A stretch of 64,000 nt of DNA, taken from NCBI RefSeq assembly GCF_016865235.1, contig NZ_CP064030.1:2728001-2792000 (forward strand). The letters are read 5' to 3'. Made by a program: the position numbers and the translations under genes. The stretch comes from Dyella caseinilytica. GTDB taxonomy: Bacteria; Pseudomonadota; Gammaproteobacteria; Xanthomonadales; Rhodanobacteraceae. Below, one piece after another: positions 17,208-27,728 of the stretch. How positions within the stretch are numbered: position 1 is the first letter of the stretch; every line of letters begins with the position of its first letter. The notes below the pieces were generated by a model. It had not been told where the DNA came from. It did no database searches and was given only the letters and a program-made list of their open reading frames with translations.

Positions 17208-18020
17208 TCAAGTGATTGGTAACAGCGTCGGATAGTACCGGCCTTCGCGCAGGGGCTGATAACACTCGGCGGTCAGATGGAAGGCCTCGCTATCGCTGCC
17301 TGGATGCCAGCCTGGAATACCCGACAGCGGCAAAGGGCGCAGTTCCTGTGGATCGCGCAGCAGCCGCCCTGCCGAGATAGCCTCGGCACATTGCTCGATG
17401 ATTTCCTGGCGACACGCCTTCCCCGGAGCATGTACCGCCAAAGCCTTGCCCACCAGGAGCTTGCCGGGCGCCAGAGCATGTTCCAGCAAGGCGTGGCCAA
17501 ATACTTCCACGGAGATCAATCCATCGTTCCACGCGCTGCGATGACGCCAGAACAGGCCATACCAATCATGCGCATTCCATAGATCTATCAGATCAGGATC
17601 ACGCAAAACAGCAATCACGCCAGCTTCGTCAAAATGCGTCTGCGCACACTGTGGCCGCGAACGCTGACGTGGTCCCAAACGCACGATATCTGCCACTTGC
17701 TGCCGGTTCAGTGCACGCTTCAGCGACGGATAGCGCAACCAGATCATGGCGTTGAACAAGTCGTGCCAGTTTTCTTCGCGTGTCGCGATCAAACTGCGCT
17801 CAGCAATACGCTCTTCGTAATGCAGCCCGTCTTCGAGCAATTCTCGCGTCTGCGCCACAAAGCGCTCGTTGGCCCCTTGCGACCAGCGTGCATTGAGATC
17901 GTCGATGGAAGGCCAACCTGAACCGTACAGCCATTCACCGTATTCAAGCCACTCACACAACGGCGCATAGCCAAACACGGCAGCATCGACATTTTCACGA
18001 GCGGGCGCGACGTAGCGCAT
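17208..18020 (-). CDS. DUF3025-family protein
   Basis: A 270-residue soluble protein of the proteobacterial DUF3025 family, function unknown. Typical features are WPSIDDLNARW near residue 36, NWHDLFNAMIWLRYPSLKRALN near 83-104, and a histidine-rich central segment (LWNAHDWYGLFWRHR near 145-160). There is no signal peptide or membrane span. It starts 11 bases after the rimO stop, so the pair is very likely one operon. Confidence 0.88.
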   Translation of the reverse strand: MRYVAPARENVDAAVFGYAPLCEWLEYGEWLYGSGWPSIDDLNARWSQGANERFVAQTRELLEDGLHYEERIAERSLIATREENWHDLFNAMIWLRYPSLKRALNRQQVADIVRLGPRQRSRPQCAQTHFDEAGVIAVLRDPDLIDLWNAHDWYGLFWRHRSAWNDGLISVEVFGHALLEHALAPGKLLVGKALAVHAPGKACRQEIIEQCAEAISAGRLLRDPQELRPLPLSGIPGWHPGSDSEAFHLTAECYQPLREGRYYPTLLPIT

Positions 18021-18031
18021 GTCACGCCGGA

Positions 18032-19351
<1,320 letters not shown>

Positions 19352-19619
19352 GACCTGGGGACCGTTAAGGGATTGGCAAATCGGCAATTATAGCTGGAAC
19401 CCGGAACCACGGGCGGCTGATCCCGCGCCTGCCCTAATTCAAGCTGATGGACAGGCGTCCCTGTTCAGCCTACCGACTCTACGCCTGCTCGCGACTTAGA
19501 CGCAGACTCAAAATCTAGCTTTTGCAACCTTATCCGGTTGAGTCGCAAACGCAGGCTTACCGACGACTGTCGGCTCGAACGACCGGTCAGGTATCGGAAT
19601 CTGGATTCAGGTACAGAAC

Positions 19620-20006
19620 TCACAGCCCCGGCGGTGGCTGCCAGAGTTCGACCTTGTTGCCCTCTGGATCCATAACCCAACCAAACTTCCCGTACTCCGA
19701 ATCGTCTGTCTTCTCCAGGACGTTACATCCTTCGTCCCGAAGCGCTTGAAGTAAAGAGGCCAGGTCTTGAACGCGATAGTTGACCATGAAGGTGGATTTG
19801 CTTGGCGCGAAGTGCCCGCCATCAGCGGCGCCGATAGACCACGCGGTGGTTCCCTTTGTCGGATTGCCCGATGCGTCGGACCACGTGAACGCCGCACCTC
19901 CCCATGCCTGGACGTCAATGCCCAGATGCTGCTTGTACCAAGCGCGCAGTGCGACGGGGTCGTTCGCGTTGAAGAAGATTCCTCCGATACCGGTAACTCT
20001 CTTCAT
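19620..20006 (-). CDS. VOC-family (glyoxalase-like) protein
   Basis: A 128-residue single-domain vicinal-oxygen-chelate protein. It begins with GIGGIFFNANDPVALRAWYKQHLGI, the classical beta-alpha-beta entry of the fold, and ends with WVMDPEGNKVELWQPP, which carries the metal-ligand glutamate. Members include glyoxalases, dioxygenases and antibiotic-binding proteins; no substrate can be given. About 270 bases separate it from rimO; I see no gene or strong signal in that gap. Confidence 0.88.
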   Translation of the reverse strand: MKRVTGIGGIFFNANDPVALRAWYKQHLGIDVQAWGGAAFTWSDASGNPTKGTTAWSIGAADGGHFAPSKSTFMVNYRVQDLASLLQALRDEGCNVLEKTDDSEYGKFGWVMDPEGNKVELWQPPPGL

Positions 20007-20188
20007 TTGAGCCTCCGAGGTGCGATGAAGTCCATGAGCGATAGTAACGCTGCGATCACTTGGCTGGCATTTTGCGCCGTCTTCAATGACGCCACTTTTA
20101 CACCCAGGATGTGGCGCTCGAACAGGCGAAGTAAATCAATTTGCACGACGTTGCCGTTCATCGGAATAACGCCTGAGCTAGCCTCTCC

Positions 20189-20587
20189 CTACGTAGCTGC
20201 TTCCCGCCTGTTTGACAGCCTTGGCACGCCCATCTTGAACCAGGCTTTGGCAATCTTGCCGTCGACGATCTCGTAGATGGCAAGTACGTCGATGCTTCCA
20301 GGACCTTCCGGAAAGGTCCGCGTCACTTCTTCGTGATCGACAACGATGTTGCCAACCACACTGCGATGAAGAAGCTTGCCGAACAGATTAGGCTCCTGGA
20401 AGCGCATCACATGTCGCTCGCGGATCTGCGCGGCACCACGCGCCAGCAAGCGCGAAGGAAACTCGTAGTATTCGCAATCCTCTGCCCAGCACGCCATGAA
20501 TGCATCGATATCGCGCGCGTTATAGGCCTCAAGCTGTTGTTGCGCAGGAAACGCAGTCGAATCAGGGGCAAGGACTTCAGCGGCCAT
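20189..20587 (-). CDS. Nuclear transport factor 2-like (SnoaL/ketosteroid isomerase fold) protein
   Basis: A 132-residue protein with the NTF2-like pattern: LEAYNARDIDAFMACWAEDCEYYEFPSRLLARG near 19-50, then EGPGSIDVLAIYEIVDGKIAKAWF near 95-118. Proteins of this fold include small isomerases, cyclases and binding proteins. No catalytic set can be assigned. The 182-base gap to the VOC gene holds no recognisable gene. Confidence 0.82.
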   Translation of the reverse strand: MAAEVLAPDSTAFPAQQQLEAYNARDIDAFMACWAEDCEYYEFPSRLLARGAAQIRERHVMRFQEPNLFGKLLHRSVVGNIVVDHEEVTRTFPEGPGSIDVLAIYEIVDGKIAKAWFKMGVPRLSNRREAAT

Positions 20588-20701
20588 GGTTTTCCATCAG
20601 GTTCATAGATCGATACCGAACAAGACCGGTTTGCAGGGAAAAACGTCAGCTCGACGTGCAGCGTTTAAACTCTGGGAACACCCTGAACCGGATATTCAGT
20701 C

Positions 20702-21376
20702 ATGGGCAAGCATATCAATCTTCCAACCAGCGGCACGCAATGCATCAGCGCCTATCTGGCCGAACCCGCCAGCAAACCCAAGGGTGGCATTGTCGTGATC
20801 CAGGAAATATTCGGCGTCAATGCGCATGTGCGCAGTGTGGCGGATCGCTTCGCTGCAGCCGGCTATACCGCAGTCGCCCCAGCGTTCTTCGATCGTCTGG
20901 AAACTGGCGTGGAACTGGATTACACCGATGCGGGCATGCAACGCGGCCGCCAGTTGGTGATGGAACTCGGCCTGGATCGTGCCGTGGAGGATGTTGCCAG
21001 TGCAGCGGAAGCCATTGCCTCTGCCGGAAAAATCGGCACCGTGGGCTATTGCTGGGGCGGCACGATTGCCCTGCTTTCCGCCATTCGCCTTGGATTGCCA
21101 TCAGTGAGTTACTACGGCGCACGCAATGTGCCGTTCCTTGGTGAAGCACCCAAGGCACCGGTCATGTTCCATTTTGGCGATACCGATGCGTCCATTCCGC
21201 CGGAAACCGTGGCGAAACATCGCCAGATGCTGCCGCAGATGGAGGTGTACAACTACGCGGGCGCGGGGCATGCGTTCAATCGTGATATCGATCCGCATCA
21301 CTATCACGAAGCCAGCGCGAAACTGGCCTGGCAGCGCACGTTGGCGTTTTTCGAGAAATATCTGGACAAGGCATGA
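20702..21376 (+). CDS. Dienelactone hydrolase-family protein
   Basis: An alpha/beta hydrolase of 224 residues with the dienelactone-hydrolase triad: nucleophile Cys117 in GYCWGG, Asp162 in GDTDASIP and His190 in GAGHAF. The conserved VIQEIFGVNAHVRSVADRFA is at 32-51. The family hydrolyses dienelactone in chlorocatechol pathways, but isolated homologues like this one usually act on unknown carboxyl esters; no catechol genes are nearby. Its stop overlaps the HIT gene start by four bases (ATGA). Confidence 0.93.
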   Translation: MGKHINLPTSGTQCISAYLAEPASKPKGGIVVIQEIFGVNAHVRSVADRFAAAGYTAVAPAFFDRLETGVELDYTDAGMQRGRQLVMELGLDRAVEDVASAAEAIASAGKIGTVGYCWGGTIALLSAIRLGLPSVSYYGARNVPFLGEAPKAPVMFHFGDTDASIPPETVAKHRQMLPQMEVYNYAGAGHAFNRDIDPHHYHEASAKLAWQRTLAFFEKYLDKA

Positions 21377-21798
21377 GAACGATCGACTTCAATCTGGATG
21401 CGCGCCTACAGGCCGACACACACCACGTGGCCTCGCTGCCGTTATGCGAAGTGTTGCTGATGAACGACGCACGCTATGGATGGCTGATCCTGGTACCGCG
21501 TCGCAATGGCTTGATCGAAATCATTGACCTGCCCGACAGCGCGCAGCGGGAATTGTGGCAGGAGATCAACCAGGTAGCCGTCGCGCTGCGTGATGTTGCG
21601 CCTTGCGACAAGCTCAATATCGGCGCATTGGGCAATATCGTTCGCCAATTGCATGTGCATGTAATCGCACGCAGGGAAGGTGATGCCGCATGGCCTGGAC
21701 CGGTATGGGGTCACAGTCCGGCACAGCCTTATACGGATGACGAACTGAAATCGCGTATTGCACTGCTGCAACATCACCTGGCTAAGAATATTTCCTGA
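21373..21798 (+). CDS. HIT-family nucleotide hydrolase/transferase-like protein
   Basis: A 141-residue HIT protein. The signature is QLHVHVIAR, so the motif has His94 and His96, but the third position (98) is Ile instead of His; this is seen in some proteobacterial HIT proteins. The central histidine His96 is normally the nucleophile that attacks the alpha-phosphate. The N-terminal half (CEVLLMNDARYGWLILVPR) fits the family. Translationally coupled to the dienelactone hydrolase gene. Substrate unknown, probably a dinucleoside polyphosphate or nucleoside phosphoramidate. Confidence 0.9.
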   Translation: MRTIDFNLDARLQADTHHVASLPLCEVLLMNDARYGWLILVPRRNGLIEIIDLPDSAQRELWQEINQVAVALRDVAPCDKLNIGALGNIVRQLHVHVIARREGDAAWPGPVWGHSPAQPYTDDELKSRIALLQHHLAKNIS

Positions 21799-21931
21799 TT
21801 TGAGCCCCATCTTGTCCGGACGTCATTCCGGAAAAATAGAGCTTCATTAGGTGAGCTGCATATCGAACAGCAAAGAAGAATGAAGCGCGCTGTTTGGTGA
21901 GGAGCAAAGCTCAGGGCCAAGTCCTAAAACA

Positions 21932-21956
21932 AAACGCCCGCACAAAGCGGGCGTTT
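21932..21956. terminator. Bidirectional intrinsic terminator
   Basis: A 10-bp stem AAACGCCCGC / GCGGGCGTTT with an ACAAA loop, flanked by T-rich sequence on both strands. It lies between the convergent HIT gene and the lipoprotein gene and can end transcription of both. Confidence 0.85.
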
Positions 21957-21978
21957 GTTTGGCTGCAAAACGCTTGGA

Positions 21979-22500
21979 TTAATGGCCGCCCTGCTGCGAG
22001 GAATCTCCACCGCCACCACCGCCGTAAGCGTTGCCGCTGGCATCCTTGGCACTGTCGCTGCTGGGCGCCGCAGCGGGGGCATGATAATCCTCCAACACAC
22101 GAGCCTTGGTTTCGACCGGGTTGATACGCGCGAGCTTGCCACCGTCGTCGTAATACGCGACGAAACCGTAATCGAGCTGCAGGCGCGCCATGTACTCCAG
22201 GTGCTGCTTGCGGATCTTGGAATCGTCACTGGGCAGCAGCAGCACCGTCTTGGGCAGCTTGCCGGTTTCTTTCAGATAGGCGAAATGGCTGCCAGCGTCC
22301 AGCGCGGACAGCACGGCGCCGTCGATCAGGAACTGACCGCTCTTGTACGCCTTCATCGTCATATCGAACTGACTCTGCGTCTGCGCAGTGGGGACCGTGT
22401 CGTCCTTGGATGCGCCGCGATGGCAACCGCCAAGCACCAGCAGGCTGCCGATCAGGAGCACGGCGGCGCCGCGGCTCGGCAACGTGGAAAAACGGATCAT
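21979..22500 (-). CDS. Putative lipoprotein with Gly/Ser-rich tail
   Basis: From ATG 22500, preceded by AGGAGATC, it has 173 residues. A lipoprotein signal peptide ends in VLGGC (cysteine about 26). A conserved-looking middle (about 40-130, AYKSGQFLIDGAVLSALDAGSHFAYL) follows, and the tail is low complexity with runs of Gly, Ser and Asp. I do not recognise a family. It lies 84 bases downstream of dcd on the same strand. Confidence 0.78.
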   Translation of the reverse strand: MIRFSTLPSRGAAVLLIGSLLVLGGCHRGASKDDTVPTAQTQSQFDMTMKAYKSGQFLIDGAVLSALDAGSHFAYLKETGKLPKTVLLLPSDDSKIRKQHLEYMARLQLDYGFVAYYDDGGKLARINPVETKARVLEDYHAPAAAPSSDSAKDASGNAYGGGGGGDSSQQGGH

Positions 22501-22584
22501 GTGGATCTCCTGCAACTGTTTCGGTGAGGCCAGCGAAGTGTAGCGCCGCCCCGCAAGGGTGGATGAGGTAACGGAATCGGGCGT

Positions 22585-23151
22585 TCAGGTCCGCGGCAAG
22601 GTCACGCCTTGCTGGCCCTGGTACTTGCCGCCGCGGTCCTTGTAGCTGGTCTCGCATTCCTCGTCGGATTCGAAAAACAGCATCTGCGCCACGCCTTCGT
22701 TGGCATAAATCTTGGCGGGCAGCGGCGTGGTGTTGGAGAACTCCAGCGTCACGTGGCCTTCCCACTCCGGCTCCAGCGGCGTGACGTTCACGATGATGCC
22801 GCAGCGGGCATAAGTGCTCTTGCCCAGGCACACGGTAAGTACCTGACGAGGTATGCGGAAGTATTCCACCGTGCGGGCCAACGCGAAGGAATTGGGCGGG
22901 ATGATGCAGATATCCGCTTCCACGTCCACAAAGCTGGACGGGTCGAAGGCCTTCGGATCGACGATGGTGGAATTGATATTGGTGAAGATCTTGAATTCGC
23001 GCGCGCAACGAACGTCGTAGCCGTAGCTGGAGGTGCCATAGGAAATGAGTCTGTTGCCATCGCGCAGCTTGATCTGGCCAGGCTCATACGGCTCGATCAT
23101 GCCTTGCTGCTCCGCCATACGGCGGATCCACTTATCGGATTTGATGCTCAC
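22585..23151 (-). CDS. dcd: dCTP deaminase Dcd
   Basis: Deaminates dCTP to dUTP, feeding dTMP synthesis. The 188-residue protein contains the conserved segments VCLGKSTYARCGIIVNVTPLEP (about 108-129, with the catalytic Ser and Arg) and GHVTLEFSNTT (about 133-143, with the active-site glutamate). The QGVTLPRT end is typical. No second catalytic domain is present, so it is the monofunctional enzyme. Confidence 0.98.
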   Translation of the reverse strand: MSIKSDKWIRRMAEQQGMIEPYEPGQIKLRDGNRLISYGTSSYGYDVRCAREFKIFTNINSTIVDPKAFDPSSFVDVEADICIIPPNSFALARTVEYFRIPRQVLTVCLGKSTYARCGIIVNVTPLEPEWEGHVTLEFSNTTPLPAKIYANEGVAQMLFFESDEECETSYKDRGGKYQGQQGVTLPRT

Positions 23152-23325
23152 GCGGACTCCGGTGCTCCAGGCTGTGCGCCAGGCTCCCCCGGACGCAAAG
23201 GGTTAAAAATACATGGTTGGCGGGCATCTTTGCCATATCCAGGTTTGACTGACGGCAGCGATTCCGGCATGTGACTGCCGGCAGCCGAGGCGCCTGTCAT
23301 CAGAGACAAGTTCCTGAATGGAAGT

Positions 23326-23883
23326 TCAGGATGCCAGCCCGCCGCAGTGATCCAGGCCCGCATCAAGACAAGCCAATGCCGTATTCAACGCCACACAACG
23401 CTCTGGACTCGCAAGGATCTGCGCCACACTGCACCCCGAACCCGGCAACGCCACGCCAAACGGCTCCGGTGACAGCAGCCGCGCCGACATGGTGCGCAGG
23501 ATTTCGCACAACGCATCCTGCGCATGATGCGAACCACGCGCCGAGGTGTTGAGCAGCAATACGGGCTTGCCAGGAAATTCGAGACTCCCGACCAGCCAAT
23601 CCAGCAGATTCTTGAACGCACCAGGCACGCCGTGGGCGTACTCGGGGCAAGCAATCAACAGCGCATCGCTGCGCCCGACAGCATCACGCAGCACCTGGAC
23701 CGCATCCGGCACGTTTTCGCTTTCGTCGTCGGGATTGAACAGCGGCAAGGTGCCGAGGCCATCGTACAAGGTGAGTACCAATCCCATCGGCGCCAGCTGC
23801 TGCGCCGCCATCAGTGTGGAGGTATTGGATGACACCCTGCGCAAACTGCCGCTTAGACACAGCACCCGCCGCGCCACACTCAT
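23326..23883 (-). CDS. NADPH-dependent FMN reductase-family flavoprotein
   Basis: Flavodoxin-fold protein of 185 residues. The FMN phosphate loop is GSLRRVSSNT (about 12-21) and PEYAHGVPGAFKNLLDW (about 80-96) is the family signature of YieF/ChrR-like reductases. It likely reduces quinones, azo compounds or metals with NAD(P)H. It overlaps the mrp stop-start by four bases (ATGA), so the two are cotranscribed. Confidence 0.88.
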   Translation of the reverse strand: MSVARRVLCLSGSLRRVSSNTSTLMAAQQLAPMGLVLTLYDGLGTLPLFNPDDESENVPDAVQVLRDAVGRSDALLIACPEYAHGVPGAFKNLLDWLVGSLEFPGKPVLLLNTSARGSHHAQDALCEILRTMSARLLSPEPFGVALPGSGCSVAQILASPERCVALNTALACLDAGLDHCGGLAS

Positions 23884-24974
23884 GCCCCGGGCGTACCCTG
23901 CACCACGATCTTGCCCAGGCCCAGCGACTTGTTACGCGGCTGGCGTGAAAGCCGGCCTGCGGTGTTGCGAGCAATATCGCGATAGCGCGCGGCGAGATCC
24001 GAATCCGGTATCGCCGCCACCGTAGGCAGGCCGCCGTCCGCCTGCTCACGAATACGGATATCCAGTGGCAAGGAGCCCAGGTACGGCACGTGATACTGCT
24101 CAGCCATACGCTCGCCGCCGCCAGCACCAAAGATATGTTCCTCGTGCCCGCAGTTCGTGCAGACGTGCGTGGCCATGTTCTCGACGATGCCGAGCACTGG
24201 CACTTCCACTTTCTCGAACATCTTGAGCGCCTTGCGCGCATCCAGCAGCGCGATGTCCTGCGGCGTGGTGACGATCACCGCGCCCGCCACCGGCACTTTC
24301 TGCGACAGCGTGAGCTGGATGTCACCGGTACCCGGCGGCAGGTCGATGATCAGGTAATCGAGCATGTCCCAACGCGTGTCGTTGAGCAGCTGCATCATGG
24401 CTTGGGTGACCATCGGGCCACGCCAGATCATGGGTGTTTCCTCGTCCACCAGGAAACCGATCGACATCGCCTGCAGGCCGTGCGCGGTCATCGGGGTGAT
24501 GCTTTTACCGTCGGGTGATTCCGGCTTGCCCTGGATACCCAGCATGCGCGGCTGGCTGGGACCGTAGATATCCGCGTCCAGGATGCCGACTTTCGCGCCT
24601 TCCGCGGCCAGCGCCAGCGCCAGATTGGCCGATACGGTGGACTTGCCCACCCCACCCTTGCCGGAAGCTACCGCGATGATGTTCTTCACGTTGCCTAACG
24701 GCGCCAGCGTGCCTTGCACCTTATGCGCATGGACACGGCTGCTGATGGAAATGGCCGCGGAATCGATCGCCGGATCAGCCTCCAGCGCCTGCTTTGCCTT
24801 CGCAGCCAACGGTTCGCTCGCCCCCGCTGCTGGATAACCGAGCTGGATATCTACCGACACCCTGGCGCCGTCCACGCCTACAGCACGAACGGCATCGGCT
24901 AGCGGAGCGCCGGTATGGGAATCGATAAGGTCGCCGAGAATTCGGCGTACCAGGGCTTCATTGGCCTGCGTCAT
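23880..24974 (-). CDS. apbC: Iron-sulfur cluster carrier ATPase Mrp/ApbC
   Basis: P-loop NTPase that carries and delivers Fe-S clusters. From ATG 24974 it has 364 residues. A DUF59/MIP18-like N-terminal domain (about 1-85) precedes the deviant Walker A ASGKGGVGKST (about 103-113). DADIYGPSQP, DLPPGTGDIQL and the paired cysteines C-T-N-C (cluster site) follow. An in-frame start 48 codons upstream would run into the divergent DUF2147 promoter and is rejected. It overlaps the FMN reductase gene downstream by four bases. Confidence 0.95.
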   Translation of the reverse strand: MTQANEALVRRILGDLIDSHTGAPLADAVRAVGVDGARVSVDIQLGYPAAGASEPLAAKAKQALEADPAIDSAAISISSRVHAHKVQGTLAPLGNVKNIIAVASGKGGVGKSTVSANLALALAAEGAKVGILDADIYGPSQPRMLGIQGKPESPDGKSITPMTAHGLQAMSIGFLVDEETPMIWRGPMVTQAMMQLLNDTRWDMLDYLIIDLPPGTGDIQLTLSQKVPVAGAVIVTTPQDIALLDARKALKMFEKVEVPVLGIVENMATHVCTNCGHEEHIFGAGGGERMAEQYHVPYLGSLPLDIRIREQADGGLPTVAAIPDSDLAARYRDIARNTAGRLSRQPRNKSLGLGKIVVQGTPGA

Positions 24975-25119
24975 GGGGATGGAATGGCTGTCGGGATTGG
25001 TAATTATGCCAGCTTGGTCATCCCGCCCGCCGCCCGGGCGATGGTTTGCGCAATGCAGCTTGACCCTCCCCTGGGGGCTGGGCAGGCTCCCCATACGCCA
25101 ACGTAGGGAGTGTTTCACG

Positions 25120-25581
25120 ATGACTTATCTGTCCAAAGCGAGCCTGCCTCGATTTGCCATCGCCGCGTGCCTGCTATTCGGCTCCGCGGTGGCCTGGGCC
25201 GCCAACGACACCCCGGTGGGTACCTGGCAGCAGGTCGACGACGAAACGGGCAAGGTGAAATCGATCATCCAGATCACCAGCAACAATGACGAACTGCAAG
25301 CCAAGGTGCTGCAGGTGCTGATCTCCGAAGACGGCCCGCACCCGGTTTGCAAGAAATGCGATGGCGACAAGAAAGATCAACCCATCGAAGGGATGACCAT
25401 CATGTGGGGCGTTCACGCGGACGGCGATGTGTGGGACGGCGGCAAGATCCTCGATCCGAAGAGCGGCACGGTCTACAAGGTCAAGCTGAGCATGGCCGAT
25501 CACGGACAGAAGCTCGATGTGCGCGGCTATGTGGGTTTCTCGCTGATCGGTCGCAGTCAGACGTGGATTCGCCAGCAGTAA
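25120..25581 (+). CDS. DUF2147-family exported protein
   Basis: A 153-residue protein from ATG 25120, with GTAGGGAG upstream. It has a cleavable signal peptide (AVAWA, about residue 27) and starts its mature part with NDTPVGTWQQVDDETGKVKSIIQI, the DUF2147 opening. A CKKCDG pair of cysteines near residue 86 may form a disulfide. The family is found in the periplasm of many proteobacteria and has lipocalin-like character; function unknown. Divergent from apbC. Confidence 0.88.
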   Translation: MTYLSKASLPRFAIAACLLFGSAVAWAANDTPVGTWQQVDDETGKVKSIIQITSNNDELQAKVLQVLISEDGPHPVCKKCDGDKKDQPIEGMTIMWGVHADGDVWDGGKILDPKSGTVYKVKLSMADHGQKLDVRGYVGFSLIGRSQTWIRQQ

Positions 25582-25626
25582 TTGTTTTTGTGTGAGCGAC
25601 TGAGTTTGCCAAGAACTTCAAAACCA

Positions 25627-25666
25627 CCTCACTGTCATTCCGGCCAAGGCCGGAATGACAGTGAGG
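25627..25666. repeat. Perfect 19-bp palindromic repeat, ATTCCGGCC family
   Basis: CCTCACTGTCATTCCGGCC (25627-25645) and its exact complement (25648-25666) are separated by two bases. The GTCATTCCGGCC core is a typical intergenic repeat of xanthomonads. It lies 45 bases downstream of the DUF2147 stop codon, with no T-run. Confidence 0.85.
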
Positions 25667-25844
25667 TAGCTGCAGCACCTCTTAAGAAAATCCGAACATC
25701 CGAGCTTCACAACTTCATCACGCACGTCATCACGCTCTTCACAGAAAAAGCCCGCGCTGTCATCTGATCGTCGCGATGTAGCAATCACTCCCCTGCAATG
25801 TCTCGCGCATTCAATCACCCACCTGGGGCGGAGGGAGTGTGCAT

Positions 25845-27647
25845 ATGCGCGCAAAGCGTGGATCGATCCTGCTTGGAACTTTGGCGGCTGCTTGTCTTGG
25901 CGGCTTGTTTTCGACTTCGGCACTGGCCAGCAACAGCAGCAACTTGCTGGTCGATGGCGACGGCGAATCCGGAACGTGCACCACCGATTGGTCAGCCGTG
26001 AATACCGTGCCGGGCTGGACGGTGACACAAGGCAGCCCATCCATCGTTTGCTATTCGATCGGCAGCTTCAACCTGCCGAGCGGCGGTTCGGGCGGTAACG
26101 CATTTATCGCGGACGGTCCTTACGGCGACTCCGCCCTGCAGCAGAATGTCAATGTTGCGAGCGCGGCATCGGCCATCGATGGCGGCAATGTCACCTATAA
26201 CCTGTCCGGCTGGCTGGGCGGCTACACCGTCTACAACGGCCAAGCGGTAGTCACAGCTACCTTCCTCAATGCCAACGGCCAACCGCTTGGCACGCCTGCG
26301 CAACTGTCTGGCGTGAATGCATCGGCACGCAGTAGCGAGAGTGGCTTCGTTGCGCAGTCCGCCAGCGGCAATGTGCCGGTCGGCACGCGCTCGATCTCGG
26401 TGCTGCTGCAGTTCACCGACACGGGCGCTTCCTACAATATCGGTTACGCCGACAATCTTTCGCTGACGCTGTCCACGCCAGTCACCGCGTCGACGCTGCA
26501 GGCTCCCGCTTCCAGCGTGCCAGCCTTCGATCACGTGTTCGTAGTGATGATGGAAAACACCGATTACAGTCAGGTGATCGGCGACACCACCGATGCGCCC
26601 TTCATCAACAGCCTGGCCAATCAGGGCACGCTGCTGGATAACTACAGTGGCGTCTATCACCCCAGCGATGAAAACTACCTCGCCATCGCAGGCGGCAACA
26701 CCTTCGTGCAGGGTGCCATCTATTATCCGAACATCAAGGTCACCGCGCAGAACATCGGCGACGAACTGGAAGCCGCCGGCAAGACCTGGAAGGCCTACGA
26801 ACAAGGCATGGGCACGCCCTGCAATACCAGCAACAACAACGACAGTTACTACGAACCGGACGACGCGCCATTCATCAATTTCACCGACGTCGCACAAAAC
26901 GCCACTCGTTGTGCCGCGCATCTGTTTGACACCACACAGCTGACCACCGATCTGCAATCGGCCTCCACCACGCCTAACTTCGCGTGGATCGCCGCGGATG
27001 ACTATTACGACGGCGAAGCATCCGGCAATGGTTCGTCCAAGAGCCTGCAGGTGCAGAACGGCTGGCTGCAGCAGACGCTGCAACCCATCATGAATTCGCC
27101 GGCGTGGACGCAGCAGAAGTCGCTGATCGTGCTGACCTGGGATGAGTCGTCCACCGAAACCGGCAACCATCTCGCCACCATCCTGATCGGCTCGCCAGGC
27201 ACGGTGCAGTCGGGCTACATCAGCAACGCCAGCTATAACCACTACAGCACCGGCCGCACGGTCGAAAATGCGCTGGGTATCGCACCGCTTACCCACAACG
27301 ACCAGTACGCGCAGCCGGTCAACGACGCCTTCGTGGCTACAACCGCCATCACCACGCCGACGCTCACCAGCACCATGCCGAGCGTCACCCAGGGCACGTA
27401 CGTCTATTTCAACTACGCCACACCAGCCAGCAAGCTCAATAGCACCAATTGGATCGGTATCTATGCTGCAGGAAGCAGTCCAGGCAATGGCTCTTCCGCT
27501 ACCTGGCAGGTAGCTCCGAATGGCAGCGGCACGGTGACATTCGACACCTCCAGTCTCGCTCCTGGCACTTACAGCGTGTGGTACTGCTACGACAACGGCT
27601 ATACCGAACTGGCCGGACCGGTGACGCTCAACATCACCAGCCCGTAA
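25845..27647 (+). CDS. Secreted phosphoesterase, phospholipase C/acid phosphatase-like, with two accessory domains
   Basis: A 600-residue exported enzyme starting at ATG 25845, eight bases after GGAGGGA; the GTG at 25839 is too close to that site. Order: signal peptide (about 1-28); a beta-rich N-terminal domain (about 30-210, NLLVDGDGESGTCTTDW) resembling carbohydrate-binding modules; the phosphoesterase domain (about 225-480), opening DHVFVVMMENTDYSQVIG with HPSDENYLAIAGG; and a C-terminal beta-sandwich (about 500-600, NWIGIYAAGSSPG and YSVWYCYDNGYTELAGPV) often joined to secreted phosphatases. It probably releases phosphate from organic esters outside the cell. A single perfect half Pho box CTGTCAT occurs at 25757-25763; the second half is poor. 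Confidence 0.85.
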   Translation: MRAKRGSILLGTLAAACLGGLFSTSALASNSSNLLVDGDGESGTCTTDWSAVNTVPGWTVTQGSPSIVCYSIGSFNLPSGGSGGNAFIADGPYGDSALQQNVNVASAASAIDGGNVTYNLSGWLGGYTVYNGQAVVTATFLNANGQPLGTPAQLSGVNASARSSESGFVAQSASGNVPVGTRSISVLLQFTDTGASYNIGYADNLSLTLSTPVTASTLQAPASSVPAFDHVFVVMMENTDYSQVIGDTTDAPFINSLANQGTLLDNYSGVYHPSDENYLAIAGGNTFVQGAIYYPNIKVTAQNIGDELEAAGKTWKAYEQGMGTPCNTSNNNDSYYEPDDAPFINFTDVAQNATRCAAHLFDTTQLTTDLQSASTTPNFAWIAADDYYDGEASGNGSSKSLQVQNGWLQQTLQPIMNSPAWTQQKSLIVLTWDESSTETGNHLATILIGSPGTVQSGYISNASYNHYSTGRTVENALGIAPLTHNDQYAQPVNDAFVATTAITTPTLTSTMPSVTQGTYVYFNYATPASKLNSTNWIGIYAAGSSPGNGSSATWQVAPNGSGTVTFDTSSLAPGTYSVWYCYDNGYTELAGPVTLNITSP

Positions 27648-27728
27648 TTGGCCAGCCTCGCGCCATCAACAAGCCATGTGCGATGACGTTGATGGGCGCA
27701 TGCTTGTGACTCCAAGGACGGAGTCACC

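Noticed and set aside
25992..27296. Minus-strand frame of 434 codons antisense to the phosphoesterase
   Set aside because: Composition is a shadow of the secreted enzyme; no start signals.
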